From Helichrysum umbraculigerum (taxonomy: Eukaryota > Streptophyta > Magnoliopsida > Asterales > Asteraceae): DNA of 64,000 bases. The notes beneath the pieces were generated by a model, which saw nothing but the letters and a program-made list of their open reading frames with translations, had not been told where the DNA came from and did no database searches. The first letter of the stretch is position 1, and every line of letters starts with the position of its first letter. A program made the position numbers and the translations under genes. Positions 47,028 through 57,711 of this stretch are shown here, piece by piece. The stretch lies in contig CATIUR010000003.1 in the NCBI GenBank assembly GCA_949592205.1, positions 151,465,259-151,529,258 on the forward strand, in the 5' to 3' direction.

Positions 47028-49001
47028 TATAACGCCCCTCATTTCATAAGCCAATATTATATTAATAAACCGGAAGCGTAGTAATTTATAACACATCATT
47101 AGTTTTACTGCACCATAATTAGATTACATAAACAGTTCATCGTTAAGTTATACTGGTTCAAAACTATTTATCCAAATCTTAAATGGGGGCATTATATAAA
47201 ACCCAACTTGTTATTAGTACAAAATATTATCAGAGTAGCATGCTGTCAAAACATTCCCAGCTCCCCGAGCATCAACTTCCTGCTACTCATCTATCAAAAT
47301 ATAACCTACAGGAAGTAGAGAGGAGGGATTAGCACATAGCTAAGTGAGTGAGTTCATCACACAACATTCAACTTAGCATAATCACCTAATTACAACAAAT
47401 CAACAACATAATAATGAGGATCGGCGGCTCTGGGGATAACCAATAACCCGGGTGGCTCCCCAAGAACACTTATCCAACCTATCCGTATGGCCATAACGGA
47501 CGAGACCGATAGCTAGTGGTTATCCTACTCAGATATAGTTCAATACACACAACAAATGAAGTAAATCCCTGTATCATTCACACGATAACCAACTAGCCCA
47601 ACCAACCATTCAACAACTCGTTGACCTCATTAACAACTGATGCCCGAAGGCCACACATTGCACATAGAGTAATAATCAACAAGTATATTAAATAAGCAAC
47701 AACAATATATCACGCTTATTCGTTGTAATCCAATGATCACAACTAAATTCAATGGTGAGTTCCGAATCCACTCACCGATACCTCGGTAGCCACAAACTCG
47801 GATTCCAGGTGCTACTTATCTTTTGGAGGATCTGAGAATTAACAACCAACACAAATTAGTACTTTGCCTCATAATTTGTAAATATCAAAATGGACATTTT
47901 ATAAAAATGCCACTATAGCATCCACTAAGTGCCACTAAAGGCATTTCATATACAATACTCACTTGACTCAAAACATCCTTGTTAAGTCCCGTAACTCATT
48001 TCATTATAACATATTTTCAGTCAAAAAGTGCCACTAAAGTACCCCTTAAGTGCCACTATAGGTATATGAAATAAAAGTGCCACTAAAAACACCACCTTCT
48101 AAACACTTATGCATTTTTGAAATTTGCAAAAATCCATCAAAATTAAACATGCAAACGCGATCCGGACAAGGCATGGTGGGATCGCGTTCTTAAGTGAAAA
48201 AATACTCTGTAACCGAAAATCACTAGCAAACGCGATCCGGATAATAGGCCTGGATCGCGTTTCCAAGGCCAAAACTCGACTGAAACATTTTATAACTAGG
48301 GAACGTGATCCGGAAACATTGCTGGGATCGCGTTTAGCTGTTCTTCAGCTCAAGAACAGACCTGCACGAACCCTAACTCCATTTTCATCATTCAAGCTCA
48401 TCAAACTCGATTCTAATGCTACAAACATCTCTAACAATACCACATATCATCATATAACAACATTCCAAACATTGATTGGTTACCAAAATCAATTTCTAAT
48501 CTAATTTCAATATAATCAAATTCATAATCAACATACTTACATGCTTGAGGAACAAGATGATGATAACAAGAAGAAGATATAGATGTTTGCAAGAATCACA
48601 ATTTCAGTCCACAATTCTTGTTTATGATCTTTGATTGAGTTTGAAAGATTTAGGTTAGGGTTTGGGTTTCTTCTAATTGAAATGAAAGAGGAAGAAAATG
48701 GAATTGGTAAAGTGGTGGATAAAAAGGGTCGGTCCCTTTATCCACCGACCTAACACCTTGGGTATACTATACCCGTCCTAAATCTATTGTCTGGAACCTA
48801 GAACCAGTTTGCGAGAAATTTATTTTATTGTACCGTCAACTTTAATAAATTAATTCAAGCAACATTTTATTAACCACAATAAGTCCTAAGACCTATTTCA
48901 CTAAGTTTCACAATAAAGCAATTTATAACAAATAATTTCTAAAACAATTTAAATATTCACTATAATTAGAAAAATACCAGGCCACTGGAGAGGATGTTAC
49001 A
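47028..49001 (-). repeat. Element C 5' LTR
   Basis: Pairs with 40294-42278; an 11-base segment present there near 41270 is missing here. Hairpin array at 48154-48334. The right flank gttac completes the target duplication. Confidence 0.92.
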
Positions 49002-49179
49002 GTTACATACAATGCAATCATTCATTACTCATTAGTGGGTAATCATCAATTCTCCACTAAATTGTGGGTAATGGGTTTCATAACTTATAATCATCTAACA
49101 TTTATATACTTATCTTAGACCCATCAACTCGATAAGCCTAGACTCTTTAACCTGTTTGATTTCTTGGGGCGAACTCGGG

Positions 49180-49520
49180 TCAAGTTTCGGTTAACGGGTT
49201 AGCCCATCAAACCTAAATTTGACCCGTTTTACCTGAAACTAGCCCACCAACCTGAATTAAATCAAAACTATCATGTCAACCCATTAACGGCCCATTTGAC
49301 CCGTTTAGTTTTTCAGGTCGGACTTGGGTCAATATTCGGGTTAACGGGTCAACCCACCAACCCAAAAGACAACGATTATATTTTACTCATTTGACCCGAA
49401 ATCAACATGTCAATTCATTAACCCGTTTTCAAAACGGATAATAAAGATTGTGTACGGGTTAAGTAAGTTTGACCCGCAACCCGTTTAACAAATCATGTTG
49501 GATTCGGGTCTCGTACTTTG
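49180..49520. repeat. GGGTTAACCCG / TTGACCCG-rich repeat block
   Basis: Many near-palindromic strings of the type gttaacgggtcaacccacc and tttgacccgttt occur on both strands. This composition is common in small plant repeats. It lies inside the TIR element around element C. No gene. Confidence 0.6.
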
Positions 49521-49696
49521 GATCCGTTAACTTGAACTGACCCAATTTGTGAACTCTTGTAGTGGTATGAAACAAGCAACATCAATGATAAATGTAATAA
49601 TAAGGAATGCTCGTTACATTAGTTACTATTCCCATTCTCATTCTCATTCTCATTCTCTTACCCATTTACTATTCTCCATTTCGAATCAAGCACACC

Positions 49697-49915
49697 TTTA
49701 ATGTGTATTTTGTTCACGAGTGTGTTTTTGAAGTAACTGGAATTCATTAAACGAAGTAGCTAGCAAACTGAAATTTTAAATCCAATTTTATTGATTTACT
49801 GTTGAGAATAAGTATCGTTGCTTTGCTTTATACGGGTATATATTATACCCGACCCATTTATTAAGTAACATTGACCCATGAGCCCATTTATCATCTCTTC
49901 AGTTTTCACTCCTTA
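49697..49915. promoter_or_regulatory. Original upstream region of PPR copy 1, now displaced
   Basis: The segment ttgctttgctttatacgggtatat...ttattaagta.c.tgacccatga (49815-49912) matches 55950-56035, which lies directly before PPR copy 2. It is therefore the ancestral proximal promoter, separated from PPR copy 1 by the following 2.1-kb insertion. Confidence 0.75.
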
Positions 49916-52040
49916 GGGCTCGTTTGGTAGGGAGAAATTTAGAGAAAAGAAATAGGTCAGAGTAATGAAATGTAGAGAAATGAAATTGCTGAGAAATCCT
50001 TAAGGGTTTCCATTGTTTGGTAGCGACAGAGAATTGACCTGAGAAATTGCAAAGAATTCAATTCCTTTGTTTGGTACCTGAATACAGAGAAATGAAATTG
50101 AATTTTGATTATGATATTGCCATTAATATAAATATTTTTCACCCTATTTACAAAACCACAATATATGATACAAAACGTAATTAACTTCAAACATCTCTTT
50201 TTGAGCACAATTTTAATTCAAGTGTATACAATTCAAAGTTCAAAGATATAGCTAAACAATGACATGCCATTTAAAAACAAGCCCAACCTAATACCACAAT
50301 AAATTTAGTATCATCGTGAAACAAAAATGCTTGCGAAGATAATGTTATTAACCAATACACATCAGTACGCGTATTATGGAGACCATCATTTAGTATGTGT
50401 ATAACTTCTATATATAAGGTCTCGAAATACAAACAAAACAAATCAACCCATATTAGCTCAAAATGCAACATACATATGTATATAACTTCTATATATAAGG
50501 TCTCGAAATACATCGAGTTGCAAGATATTGTTAAGGTTCCTTCGACGTCTTTAATCTTGACCTCGTTTGAGTTTCCGCTTGACCTTGTTTAAGGGTCCAC
50601 CCAAACAACTTTGAACCGCCTGAAGGTAGTATGTTTTACACCATTATCCGCGTTATACATATCAGCCCAAACATACCACTCGATCTGCACTTGACCTGCA
50701 CAGACCACTCGACCTAGTCAAATATGGCATGCTTTGAAAACGAAACAGATCCAGCCCGCCCACCCACAGACCTTGCGGCCTACACTCGACGCATACAGAC
50801 CACCCGACCTATGCTTAATTGCAAAACGGATGCAGCCCGCACAGACCACTCGACCTGCACTCTCAACACAACAAATCAATCCACATTAGCTCAAAATGCA
50901 AGATACTTATGTCTATAACTTCTACTTCTTAATATATCGAAATACATCTTCACAATGGTCTCGAAATACATCGAGTTGCAAGATACTGTTGATAAACCAA
51001 CCGTAGAACCATGTATAAAAGATTTAACCCGCAGATATATGTAAAAAGACCGGAGATGATTCCAGACAACCCACAGTTGATAAACAAAGCAAATATGTTT
51101 TCAAAATATCGTATGCATTTCTTGCTCTTAGTAGCAATAATTCATTTTCACAATGGTTATGGTATCTCACAGGAGCACAATCTTAATTGTAGTCCTATTA
51201 TCAATTTCAATATATGTAGCACAGTTACAGTTTTATACTATCACAAAAAGTTTTGCAATTTGTTAGTTAGTACTTAGTACCCATAAATTTTTAGCCTCAT
51301 TTCAATTGAACTAACACATACGTATGTAATCTGCCTTTGCCATACTCCATATATGGATCTTCATGTAATTAACTTTTTATTTATTAATAATGGAGATCCA
51401 CAAGTGTATGTTGCACAGTACAACTTGCACTCTTCTTTTTTAGGGTAATAGTGAGTTCAATTGCAGGTTTAAACAACAGAAGCTCATAAATCGATTCATG
51501 ATATAATTAGGTTAAAAACACATAATCATGTGTGTAAACAAAAGAAAATTAAATGTTTCACATGTGATTTCTACTAGATACGTGTGTGTTGTGAATAACA
51601 TAATCAAAAAAGAGAATGGAAGAAGGGGAGATGATCATTACTGTGACACATGACGAACCGAAGTATCCAAGAAGAAGGAGGAAGCAGTAGCTTGACGAGA
51701 GGGATGAACACCGGTCGAAGTGGGACCGAACTCGTCGTTGTACTGAAGCTCTAGGGCTTGGATGATTTCTGAATTTTGGAGTGCAAATGTGCCTTGCACG
51801 TGCTTGCCAATTTATACCCCTTTTTTTTTTTAATCCTATCCAATATCTCAGCCAGGACACGGAGAATTGTTTTGTGAAGAAACTTGATTTCTCTCCAAAA
51901 GGGATGGAAATTAGAATACAAAGGATTGTATATCTCGGGAAATCACAATTCTCCACTTTTTTATATCTCGGGCCAACCAAACATGGGAAATAAGTTGATT
52001 TCCATTTCTTCCATCTCAACTCTCTCTACCAAACACACCC
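49916..52040. mobile_element. PIF/Harbinger-like non-autonomous element in the PPR copy 1 promoter
   Basis: Terminal inverted repeats gggctcgtttggtaggga and tctctctaccaaacacaccc stand next to the 3-bp duplication TTA (49913-49915 and 52041-52043). The inside is non-coding; small ORFs on either strand have no recognised domain. There are internal direct repeats (ataacttctatatataagg and aaatacatcgagttgcaag at about 50400-50530 and 50930-50990; gaccactcgacctgcac around 50690-50860). PPR copy 2 has no such insert at the matching place. Confidence 0.75.
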
Positions 52041-52061
52041 TTATTATTTCACAAACTCACG

Positions 52062-52070
52062 TTAGGGTTT
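52062..52070 (-). promoter_or_regulatory. Telo-box upstream of PPR copy 1
   Basis: TTAGGGTTT (AAACCCTAA on the other strand), 25 bases before the ATG; the same motif at 56072-56080 precedes PPR copy 2. It is one of the few upstream motifs still shared after the insertion. Confidence 0.5.
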
Positions 52071-52094
52071 AACGAGTAAACTCAAAACCCCCGA

Positions 52095-53699
52095 ATGACA
52101 ACAACAACAACAACGATGACATCTCTAATTGCGATTCGCAGAACAAGTCTCACATCCTCACTCAAGTTTACATCTTTGCGTTCTCCTGATTTCATTTATA
52201 ATCGTAACATCATCAAAACCCTAACTACATCAACTGCCCCCAACACTTTCAGTTCACCCCCAAATCATCATCAATCAAACCCTAATCATCAATATAACCA
52301 ACAATTTAATCACGAATACCCAAATCATACACCGCCTCAAAACCCTAATCAGCGTTTTAATTACCCTCAAAATGCTGCCCAACAGAATTATCATTATCAG
52401 CAAAACCCACATCAGCATCAGAATTACCCCCAAAACGCTGGACAACAAAATCATAACTATCAGCAAAACCCTAATCAGCGTCAAAATTACCCTCCACAAG
52501 CTCCAATTCAAAGACAAAATTTTCAACAGCAGCCGCAGCCGCATAATTACTCACCACAAAACACTAATCATGCTCCTGTAAAAAAAGTTGATTTATTTAG
52601 TGTATGTAAAGAGGGAAAGCTCAAGGAAGCTATTGAATTAATGGGGCAAGGTGAGCTTGCTGATGCTGATTGCTTTGGGGTTTTATTTGGGCTATGTGGG
52701 AAATTGAAGAAACTTGAAGAAGCTAAGAAAGTGCATGATTACTTTTTGAGATCCAGTTACCGAGGTGATACGCAGTTGGTTCATAAAGTGATCGACATGT
52801 ATTGTAAGTGTGGAAGTATGGTGGATGCTCGTAGGGTGTTCGATCATATGTCTGACAGAAATATGGATACTTGGCATTTGATTATTAATGGGTATGCGGC
52901 TAATGGGTTAGGTGATGATGGATTGATGATGTTTGAGGAGATGAGGACTGCTGGATTGGAGCCAAACGAAGAAACGTTTCTTGCTGTTTTAGAATCGTGT
53001 GCTGCTGCTGATGCTATAGAAGAAGGATTTATACATTTTGAAGCGATGCAGAAGGAGTACAAAATTAGTCCAAAAATTGAACACTATTTGGGGGTGTTAT
53101 GTGTTTTTGGGAAACCTGGACATCTTGCTCAAGCTTTGGAATACGTTGAGAAACTTCCATTTGAACCCACGACTGAAATCTGGGAAGCGTTAATGAACTA
53201 TGCTCGAATTCATGGAGACGTTGATTTAGAGGATCGAGCTGAGGAGATCCTGCTCGGTCTTGATCCATCAAAAGCCGATCCTAAGAAGATCCCGACACCA
53301 CTTCCAAAGAAATTCCCTGCTATTAGCATGCTTGAGGGTAAGAATAGGGTGACTGAGTTTAGGAGTCCGACACTTTACAAAGATGAAGAAAAAATTAGGG
53401 CTGCTAATAAAGAACAAAGTTATGTTCCAGATACTAGGTGTGTTCTTCATGATATTGATCAAGAAGCTAAAGAGCAGGCGTTGCTTTATCATAGTGAGCG
53501 TTTGGCGATTGCATATGGACTGATATCTACTCCAGCGAGGACAGTTTTAAGGATCATTAAGAATCTCCGTATTTGTAATGATTGTCATAATGCGATAAAG
53601 ATTATGTCTAGGATCGTGGGTAGGGAACTGATTGTTAGAGATAACAGGAGATTTCATCATTTCAAAGAAGGAAAATGTTCTTGTGGGGATTACTGGTGA
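52095..53699 (+). CDS. DYW2: DYW2-type PPR-DYW protein, copy 1 (At2g15690-like)
   Basis: A single-exon gene of 534 codons. DYW2 is a short PPR protein that supplies a DYW cytidine-deaminase-type domain to E+ PPR editing factors in plastids and mitochondria. Seen here: a basic, Ser/Thr-rich N-terminus (likely organelle targeting), an Asn/Gln-rich tract with repeated QQNPNQ/YPQNAGQQN units (about residues 55-155), about five PPR motifs (about 160-380), and a C-terminal DYW domain with zinc/catalytic HSE (466-468), CxxC (CNDC, 494-497) and final CGDYW. The start at 52095 adds a Thr run; the start shared with copy 2 is the ATG at 52116. It differs from copy 2 at positions usually conserved (LGVLC for LGVLG, CNDC for CGDC). 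The Harbinger-like insertion ends 54 bases upstream of the ATG. Confidence 0.93.
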   Translation: MTTTTTTMTSLIAIRRTSLTSSLKFTSLRSPDFIYNRNIIKTLTTSTAPNTFSSPPNHHQSNPNHQYNQQFNHEYPNHTPPQNPNQRFNYPQNAAQQNYHYQQNPHQHQNYPQNAGQQNHNYQQNPNQRQNYPPQAPIQRQNFQQQPQPHNYSPQNTNHAPVKKVDLFSVCKEGKLKEAIELMGQGELADADCFGVLFGLCGKLKKLEEAKKVHDYFLRSSYRGDTQLVHKVIDMYCKCGSMVDARRVFDHMSDRNMDTWHLIINGYAANGLGDDGLMMFEEMRTAGLEPNEETFLAVLESCAAADAIEEGFIHFEAMQKEYKISPKIEHYLGVLCVFGKPGHLAQALEYVEKLPFEPTTEIWEALMNYARIHGDVDLEDRAEEILLGLDPSKADPKKIPTPLPKKFPAISMLEGKNRVTEFRSPTLYKDEEKIRAANKEQSYVPDTRCVLHDIDQEAKEQALLYHSERLAIAYGLISTPARTVLRIIKNLRICNDCHNAIKIMSRIVGRELIVRDNRRFHHFKEGKCSCGDYW

Positions 53700-54067
53700 A
53701 GCTGCTGTTTTTTTAAAGAATCATCTCTGGCTTTGGTTATAATGGTGGTGCTCTAGTAAGAATGTTCCAACCATTCATGTAGCTAAAGTAGGAATATTAA
53801 TGATGTGTGGGGTTTTTGATATATTGCATACATTGTTATATAGAATCCTAGTTTAATCAGTGTGAATGGTTTATTTCCTTATATTACATTATCCTATAAG
53901 ATGACTCATATAAGTGCTGGACACCATGATATCAGTATGCAAATTTTTGTAAGATTCACTTGATTTGCATATAAGCTTGAGTCGGTGGTTCAAGTAAAAT
54001 CATTCGCCTCACATTTGCATAATGACAACACACTTGAATTAACTTACTCGTTTACTTGTTTATTGCG
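53700..54067 (+). other. 3' flank of PPR copy 1
   Basis: Matches the sequence after PPR copy 2 (57712-58113): for example tctctggct.tggttat, catgtagctaaagtaggaat, caatgtgaatgg-type strings. The match ends at tattgcgga, where the sequence switches to ATG2 intron 7. This is the tandem-duplication junction. Confidence 0.8.
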
Positions 54068-55564
54068 GAATGACTGTTTTACTATATTCGTTGCAGGGGG
54101 TAGAGTTAAAACTGAAACATGTCCAAGCTATTGGTGTTTATGGTTGGAGCAGTGTCTGTGAGACAATTATTGGCTAGTGGTTGGACGATATTTCTCAGAA
54201 TCAGGTTCATAAACTATCGAAAGGTCTTCCTCCCATTCGATCACTACTCAATCACTAGTTGCTGTTGGTTCTAATTCAGAAAAGTCAGCTACTTAACCTG
54301 TGAAGAACTATAAGAAAGATCGTAAAATTGTTAAGCGTATGCAAAGAAGTAATAGCAAATGCATCCAGGTCGTCTTAATTTTTGTAATTATTTGCTGAAT
54401 CTTCTTGATGCTCATGATATCCAAATATGTTGTGACTAGTTACGATCGCATTCTTGAGAACCCATCAATTTGTTTGACCCATTATCTGTTGGATAAAGTT
54501 TTTGATTTGACTCGTTTGAAATAAAATACCACCCGTACATTAATCCATTTGCCAATGGATCAATTATCTTATCCGTAATAATGAAAAGTGATGATTAGAA
54601 CTATGTATTAACGTAGTGGCTGAATGTGCAGCCTTGATCCTGAACACAAGAAAGATTTTATGGATAAATACCTAGGCACAACTCTGTCGCAGCCTCACTA
54701 ATGTCACATAAAACAAGACGATCAATTATCTTCTCCGTAATAATGAAAAGTGATGATTAGAACTATGTATTTAACTTAGTGGCTGAATGTGCAGTCTTGA
54801 TCCTGAACACAAGAAAGATTTGATGGATAAATACCTAGGCACAACTCTGTCGCAGCCTCACTAATGTCACATAAAAAAGTCTCTAGAAGTGTGAAACTAA
54901 CCGACTTCTTTAACAAGAAACAAGACGATCTAATGGCAAGAGATTGGAGCACCCCCAAGGAATGACAAAAGAGGGAAGTGGGATGTCATGACTCACTGCA
55001 AAAGCTCTTGTGTAAATTCCTCAAGCGCTCAGTGTAGATTGTCCCAGTGATAGGTGTGGGGGTGCAAGAACCAATTGTAAGGTTTGATTCGTACATAATA
55101 ATACTAGGTGGTGCAAGTTATTATTCATTTAAAGCCAGAAAATGGTAAAGTTTGATATGTGGCAAAACTGTTTGTTTTTGATTGTTGTTCAGGCTCAGCT
55201 CTGTAAAGTTGTAATTTTAATGGGTGGTTATTGTAGGTATTATGTATGTATTCATAACTTGTATTTTTTGAAGCTTGAATTTGTATATAATTCCATACAT
55301 TTTTTGTTGTACATAATTTACATTTTACTGCTTTACGCCTTTACCTTTATGTTCCATTGTGATCTCTTGACAACAACTACAAGTTACAATGAAATGTTCA
55401 AGAGTTCATAAACTTGTTCTTAATCTAGTTTGGTTCAAATTGTAACTGCAACGACTTATTTCCTTCAAATTTATCGAATTAGTTCAGCGCTAAATTATCA
55501 GTAATATTTCATCAAAAACATCTGTTTGATCGAGTTTTATTTGATCTCAGTGGATACATATTGG
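54068..55564 (+). pseudogene. Decayed 3' fragment of ATG2
   Basis: It begins in ATG2 intron 7 (matching 16199 onward). Exon 8 (from 54097) reads GVELKLKHVQAIGVYGWSSV but meets an in-frame TAG at 54175-54177 (GAG in ATG2), and later has an insertion near 54244 and a TAA. Exon 9 survives for about 22 bases, then the sequence jumps to ATG2 intron 10, so most of exon 9 and all of exon 10 are deleted. The last exon with its upstream intron is present twice (about 54558-54719 and 54720-54880). The 3' flank follows to 55564. It cannot encode ATG2. Confidence 0.92.
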
Positions 55565-56118
55565 CTAGAAATTAACGTCACTGGTCACTAATAATCGCCA
55601 AACAAAAATGGAGAGTTTATTTCTTACACGTTAAAGGTCAGAAAGATAAGACGAGTTATTCAAAAAGCGTTTAACCGGAATAGATAGACGATAAACGTCA
55701 AACATATCAAAACAGTATACATTCAATTCCAAGAATACACTTGTATATCATACTCTTTATGATGAGTTATTCATAAAGCATTTTTCCCGAACTAACATTT
55801 AACATCAAATAAGTATCATCCCTACTCAATAAAATTATTTTAGATCGGTTGAAATATGTAGTTATAAATAGATATGTGTAAAGTTATATCGAGAAAGTGG
55901 TAAGAATTTAAATGTGCGTTTGGTTCACAAATATATTCAAATATTGCTTTGCTTTGCTTTATACGGGTATATACCCGACCCATTTATTAAGTGACGATGA
56001 CCCATGAACCCATTTGCGAGTTCTATTCATCTCTTCGCTCCTCATTTCACATCCTCTCACAAACTCACATTTTAGGGTTTAACGGATAAACTCAAAAGCC
56101 CCCGAAATAACTCCAACA
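55565..56118 (+). promoter_or_regulatory. Compact ATG2-PPR spacer and upstream region of PPR copy 2
   Basis: This 550-base spacer contains, in order, pieces that match 18890-19195, 22939-23200, 23640-23700 and 49815-49912. It therefore shows the spacer largely without the large insertions. It ends with the telo-box TTAGGGTTT (56072-56080) 39 bases before the ATG. Confidence 0.8.
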
Positions 56119-57711
56119 ATGACATCTCTAATGGCGATTCGCAGAACAAGTCTGACTTCCTCACTCAAGTTTACATCTTTGCGTTCTCCTGATTCCATTA
56201 ATAATCGTAACACCATCAAAACCCTAACTACATCAACTGCCCCCAACACTTTCAATTCACCCCCAAATCATCATCAATCAAACCCTAATCATCAATATAA
56301 CCAACAATTTCATCACGAATACCCAAATCATCAAAATCATCCACCTCCACAAAACCCTAATCAGCGTTTCAGTTACCCTCAAGATGCTGCCCAGCAGAAT
56401 CATCATTATCAGCAAAACCCAAATCAGCATCAGAATTACCCCCAAAACGCTGGACAGCAAAATTATAACTATCAGCAGAGCCCTAATCAGCGTCAAAATT
56501 ACCCTACACAAGCTCCAATTCAAAGACAGAATTTTCAACAGCAGCCGCACCCGCTTAATTACTCACCACAAAACACTAATCATGCTCCTGTAAAAAAGGT
56601 TGATTTATTTAGTGTATGTAAAGAGGGAAAGCTCAAGGAAGCTATTGAATTAATGGGGCAAGGTGAGCTTGCTGATGCTGATTGCTTTTTGGTTTTATTT
56701 GGGCTATGTGGGAAATTGAAGAAACTTGAAGAAGCTAAGAAAGTGCATGATTACTTTTTGAGATCCGGTTACCGAGGTGATACACAGTTGGTTCATAAAG
56801 TGATCGATATGTATTGTAAGTGTGGGAGTATGGTGGATGCTCGTAGGGTGTTCGACCATATGTCTGACAGAAATATGGATACTTGGCATTTAATTATTAA
56901 TGGGTATGCGGCTAATGGGTTAGGTGATGATGGATTGATGATGTTTGAGGAGATGAGGACTGCTGGATTGGAGCCAAACGAAGAAACGTTTCTTGCTGTT
57001 TTAGAATCGTGTGCTGCTGCTGATGCAATAGAAGAAGGATTTATACATTTTGAAGCGATGCAGAAAGAGTATAAAATTAGTCCAAAAATTGAACACTATT
57101 TGGGGGTGTTAGGTGTTTTTGGGAAACCTGGACATCTTGCTCAAGCTTTGGAATACGTCGAGAAACTTCCATTTGAACCCACGTCTGAAATCTGGGAAGC
57201 GTTAATGAACTATGCTCGAATTCATGGAGACGTTGATTTAGAGGATCGAGCTGAGGAGATACTGCTCGGTCTTGATCCATCAAAAGCTGATCCTAAGAAG
57301 ATCCCGACACCACTTCCAAAGAAATTTCCTGCTATTAGCATGCTTGAGGGTAAGAATAGGATGACTGAGTTTAGGAGTCCGACACTTTACAAAGATGAAG
57401 AAAAATTTAGGGCTGCTAATAAAGAACAAAGTTATGTTCCAGATACTAGATATGTTCTTCATGATATTGATCAAGAAGCTAAAGAGCAGGCGTTGCTTTA
57501 TCATAGTGAACGTTTGGCGATTGCGTATGGACTGATATCTACTCCAGCAAGGACGCCTTTAAGGATCATTAAGAATCTTCGTGTTTGTGGTGATTGTCAT
57601 AATGCGATAAAGATTATGTCTAGAATTGTGGGTAGGGAACTGATTGTTAGAGATAACAAGAGGTTTCATCATTTCAAAGAAGGAAAATGTTCTTGTGGAG
57701 ATTACTGGTGA
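56119..57711 (+). CDS. DYW2: DYW2-type PPR-DYW protein, copy 2 (At2g15690-like)
   Basis: A single exon of 530 codons, over 90 percent identical by eye to copy 1. It starts MTSLMAIRRTSL, and the Asn/Gln-rich tract lies at about residues 45-155. PPR motifs include FSVCKEGKLKEAIELMGQGE, VHKVIDMYCKCGSMVDARRV and WHLIINGYAANGLGDDGLMM. The DYW domain has YHSERLAIAYG (461 on), CGDC (490-493) and terminal CSCGDYW. At sites where the copies differ it usually shows the family-typical residue. The promoter is uninterrupted. As editing partner DYW2 is normally needed in both organelles, so at least one copy should be active; this one looks the better preserved. Confidence 0.94.
   Translation: MTSLMAIRRTSLTSSLKFTSLRSPDSINNRNTIKTLTTSTAPNTFNSPPNHHQSNPNHQYNQQFHHEYPNHQNHPPPQNPNQRFSYPQDAAQQNHHYQQNPNQHQNYPQNAGQQNYNYQQSPNQRQNYPTQAPIQRQNFQQQPHPLNYSPQNTNHAPVKKVDLFSVCKEGKLKEAIELMGQGELADADCFLVLFGLCGKLKKLEEAKKVHDYFLRSGYRGDTQLVHKVIDMYCKCGSMVDARRVFDHMSDRNMDTWHLIINGYAANGLGDDGLMMFEEMRTAGLEPNEETFLAVLESCAAADAIEEGFIHFEAMQKEYKISPKIEHYLGVLGVFGKPGHLAQALEYVEKLPFEPTSEIWEALMNYARIHGDVDLEDRAEEILLGLDPSKADPKKIPTPLPKKFPAISMLEGKNRMTEFRSPTLYKDEEKFRAANKEQSYVPDTRYVLHDIDQEAKEQALLYHSERLAIAYGLISTPARTPLRIIKNLRVCGDCHNAIKIMSRIVGRELIVRDNKRFHHFKEGKCSCGDYW

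Larger units (their letters stand above)
40294..49001 (-). mobile_element. Element C: complete Tekay-like chromovirus, decayed pol
   Basis: Two LTRs (40294-42278, 1985 bp; 47028-49001, 1974 bp) flank gag-pol on the minus strand. The 5-bp target duplication gttac stands at 40289-40293 and 49002-49006. The polypurine tract (aaggaggggagatt on the minus strand) adjoins the left LTR and a tRNA-Met-type primer site adjoins the right LTR. LTRs differ by roughly 15 substitutions plus small indels by eye, so C is older than B. C is a sister family of A (shared LTR ends, shared PBS context, similar Gag). Confidence 0.93.
40226..49696. mobile_element. TIR element (ggggtgcttgg ends) interrupted by element C
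   Basis: The left end ggggtgcttggttgga (40226) faces the right end tcgaatcaagcacacc (49696), an imperfect terminal inverted repeat. Next to the arms are gggaatgggaaaaggaatg on the left and its mirror cattcccattctcattctc on the right. Without element C it would be about 760 bases, including a GGGTTAACCCGTTGACCC-rich block at 49180-49520. Superfamily uncertain; the ends resemble PIF/Harbinger-type elements. Confidence 0.5.

Noticed and set aside
51558..52019. 153-residue minus-strand ORF as a transposase remnant of the Harbinger-like element
   Set aside because: No DDE or Myb-type motif is visible; it mostly spans the terminal repeat.
55142..55411. 89-residue ORF downstream of the ATG2 fragment (parallel to 17817-18026)
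   Set aside because: It lies in the duplicated ATG2 3' untranslated region, and the two copies do not preserve the frame.
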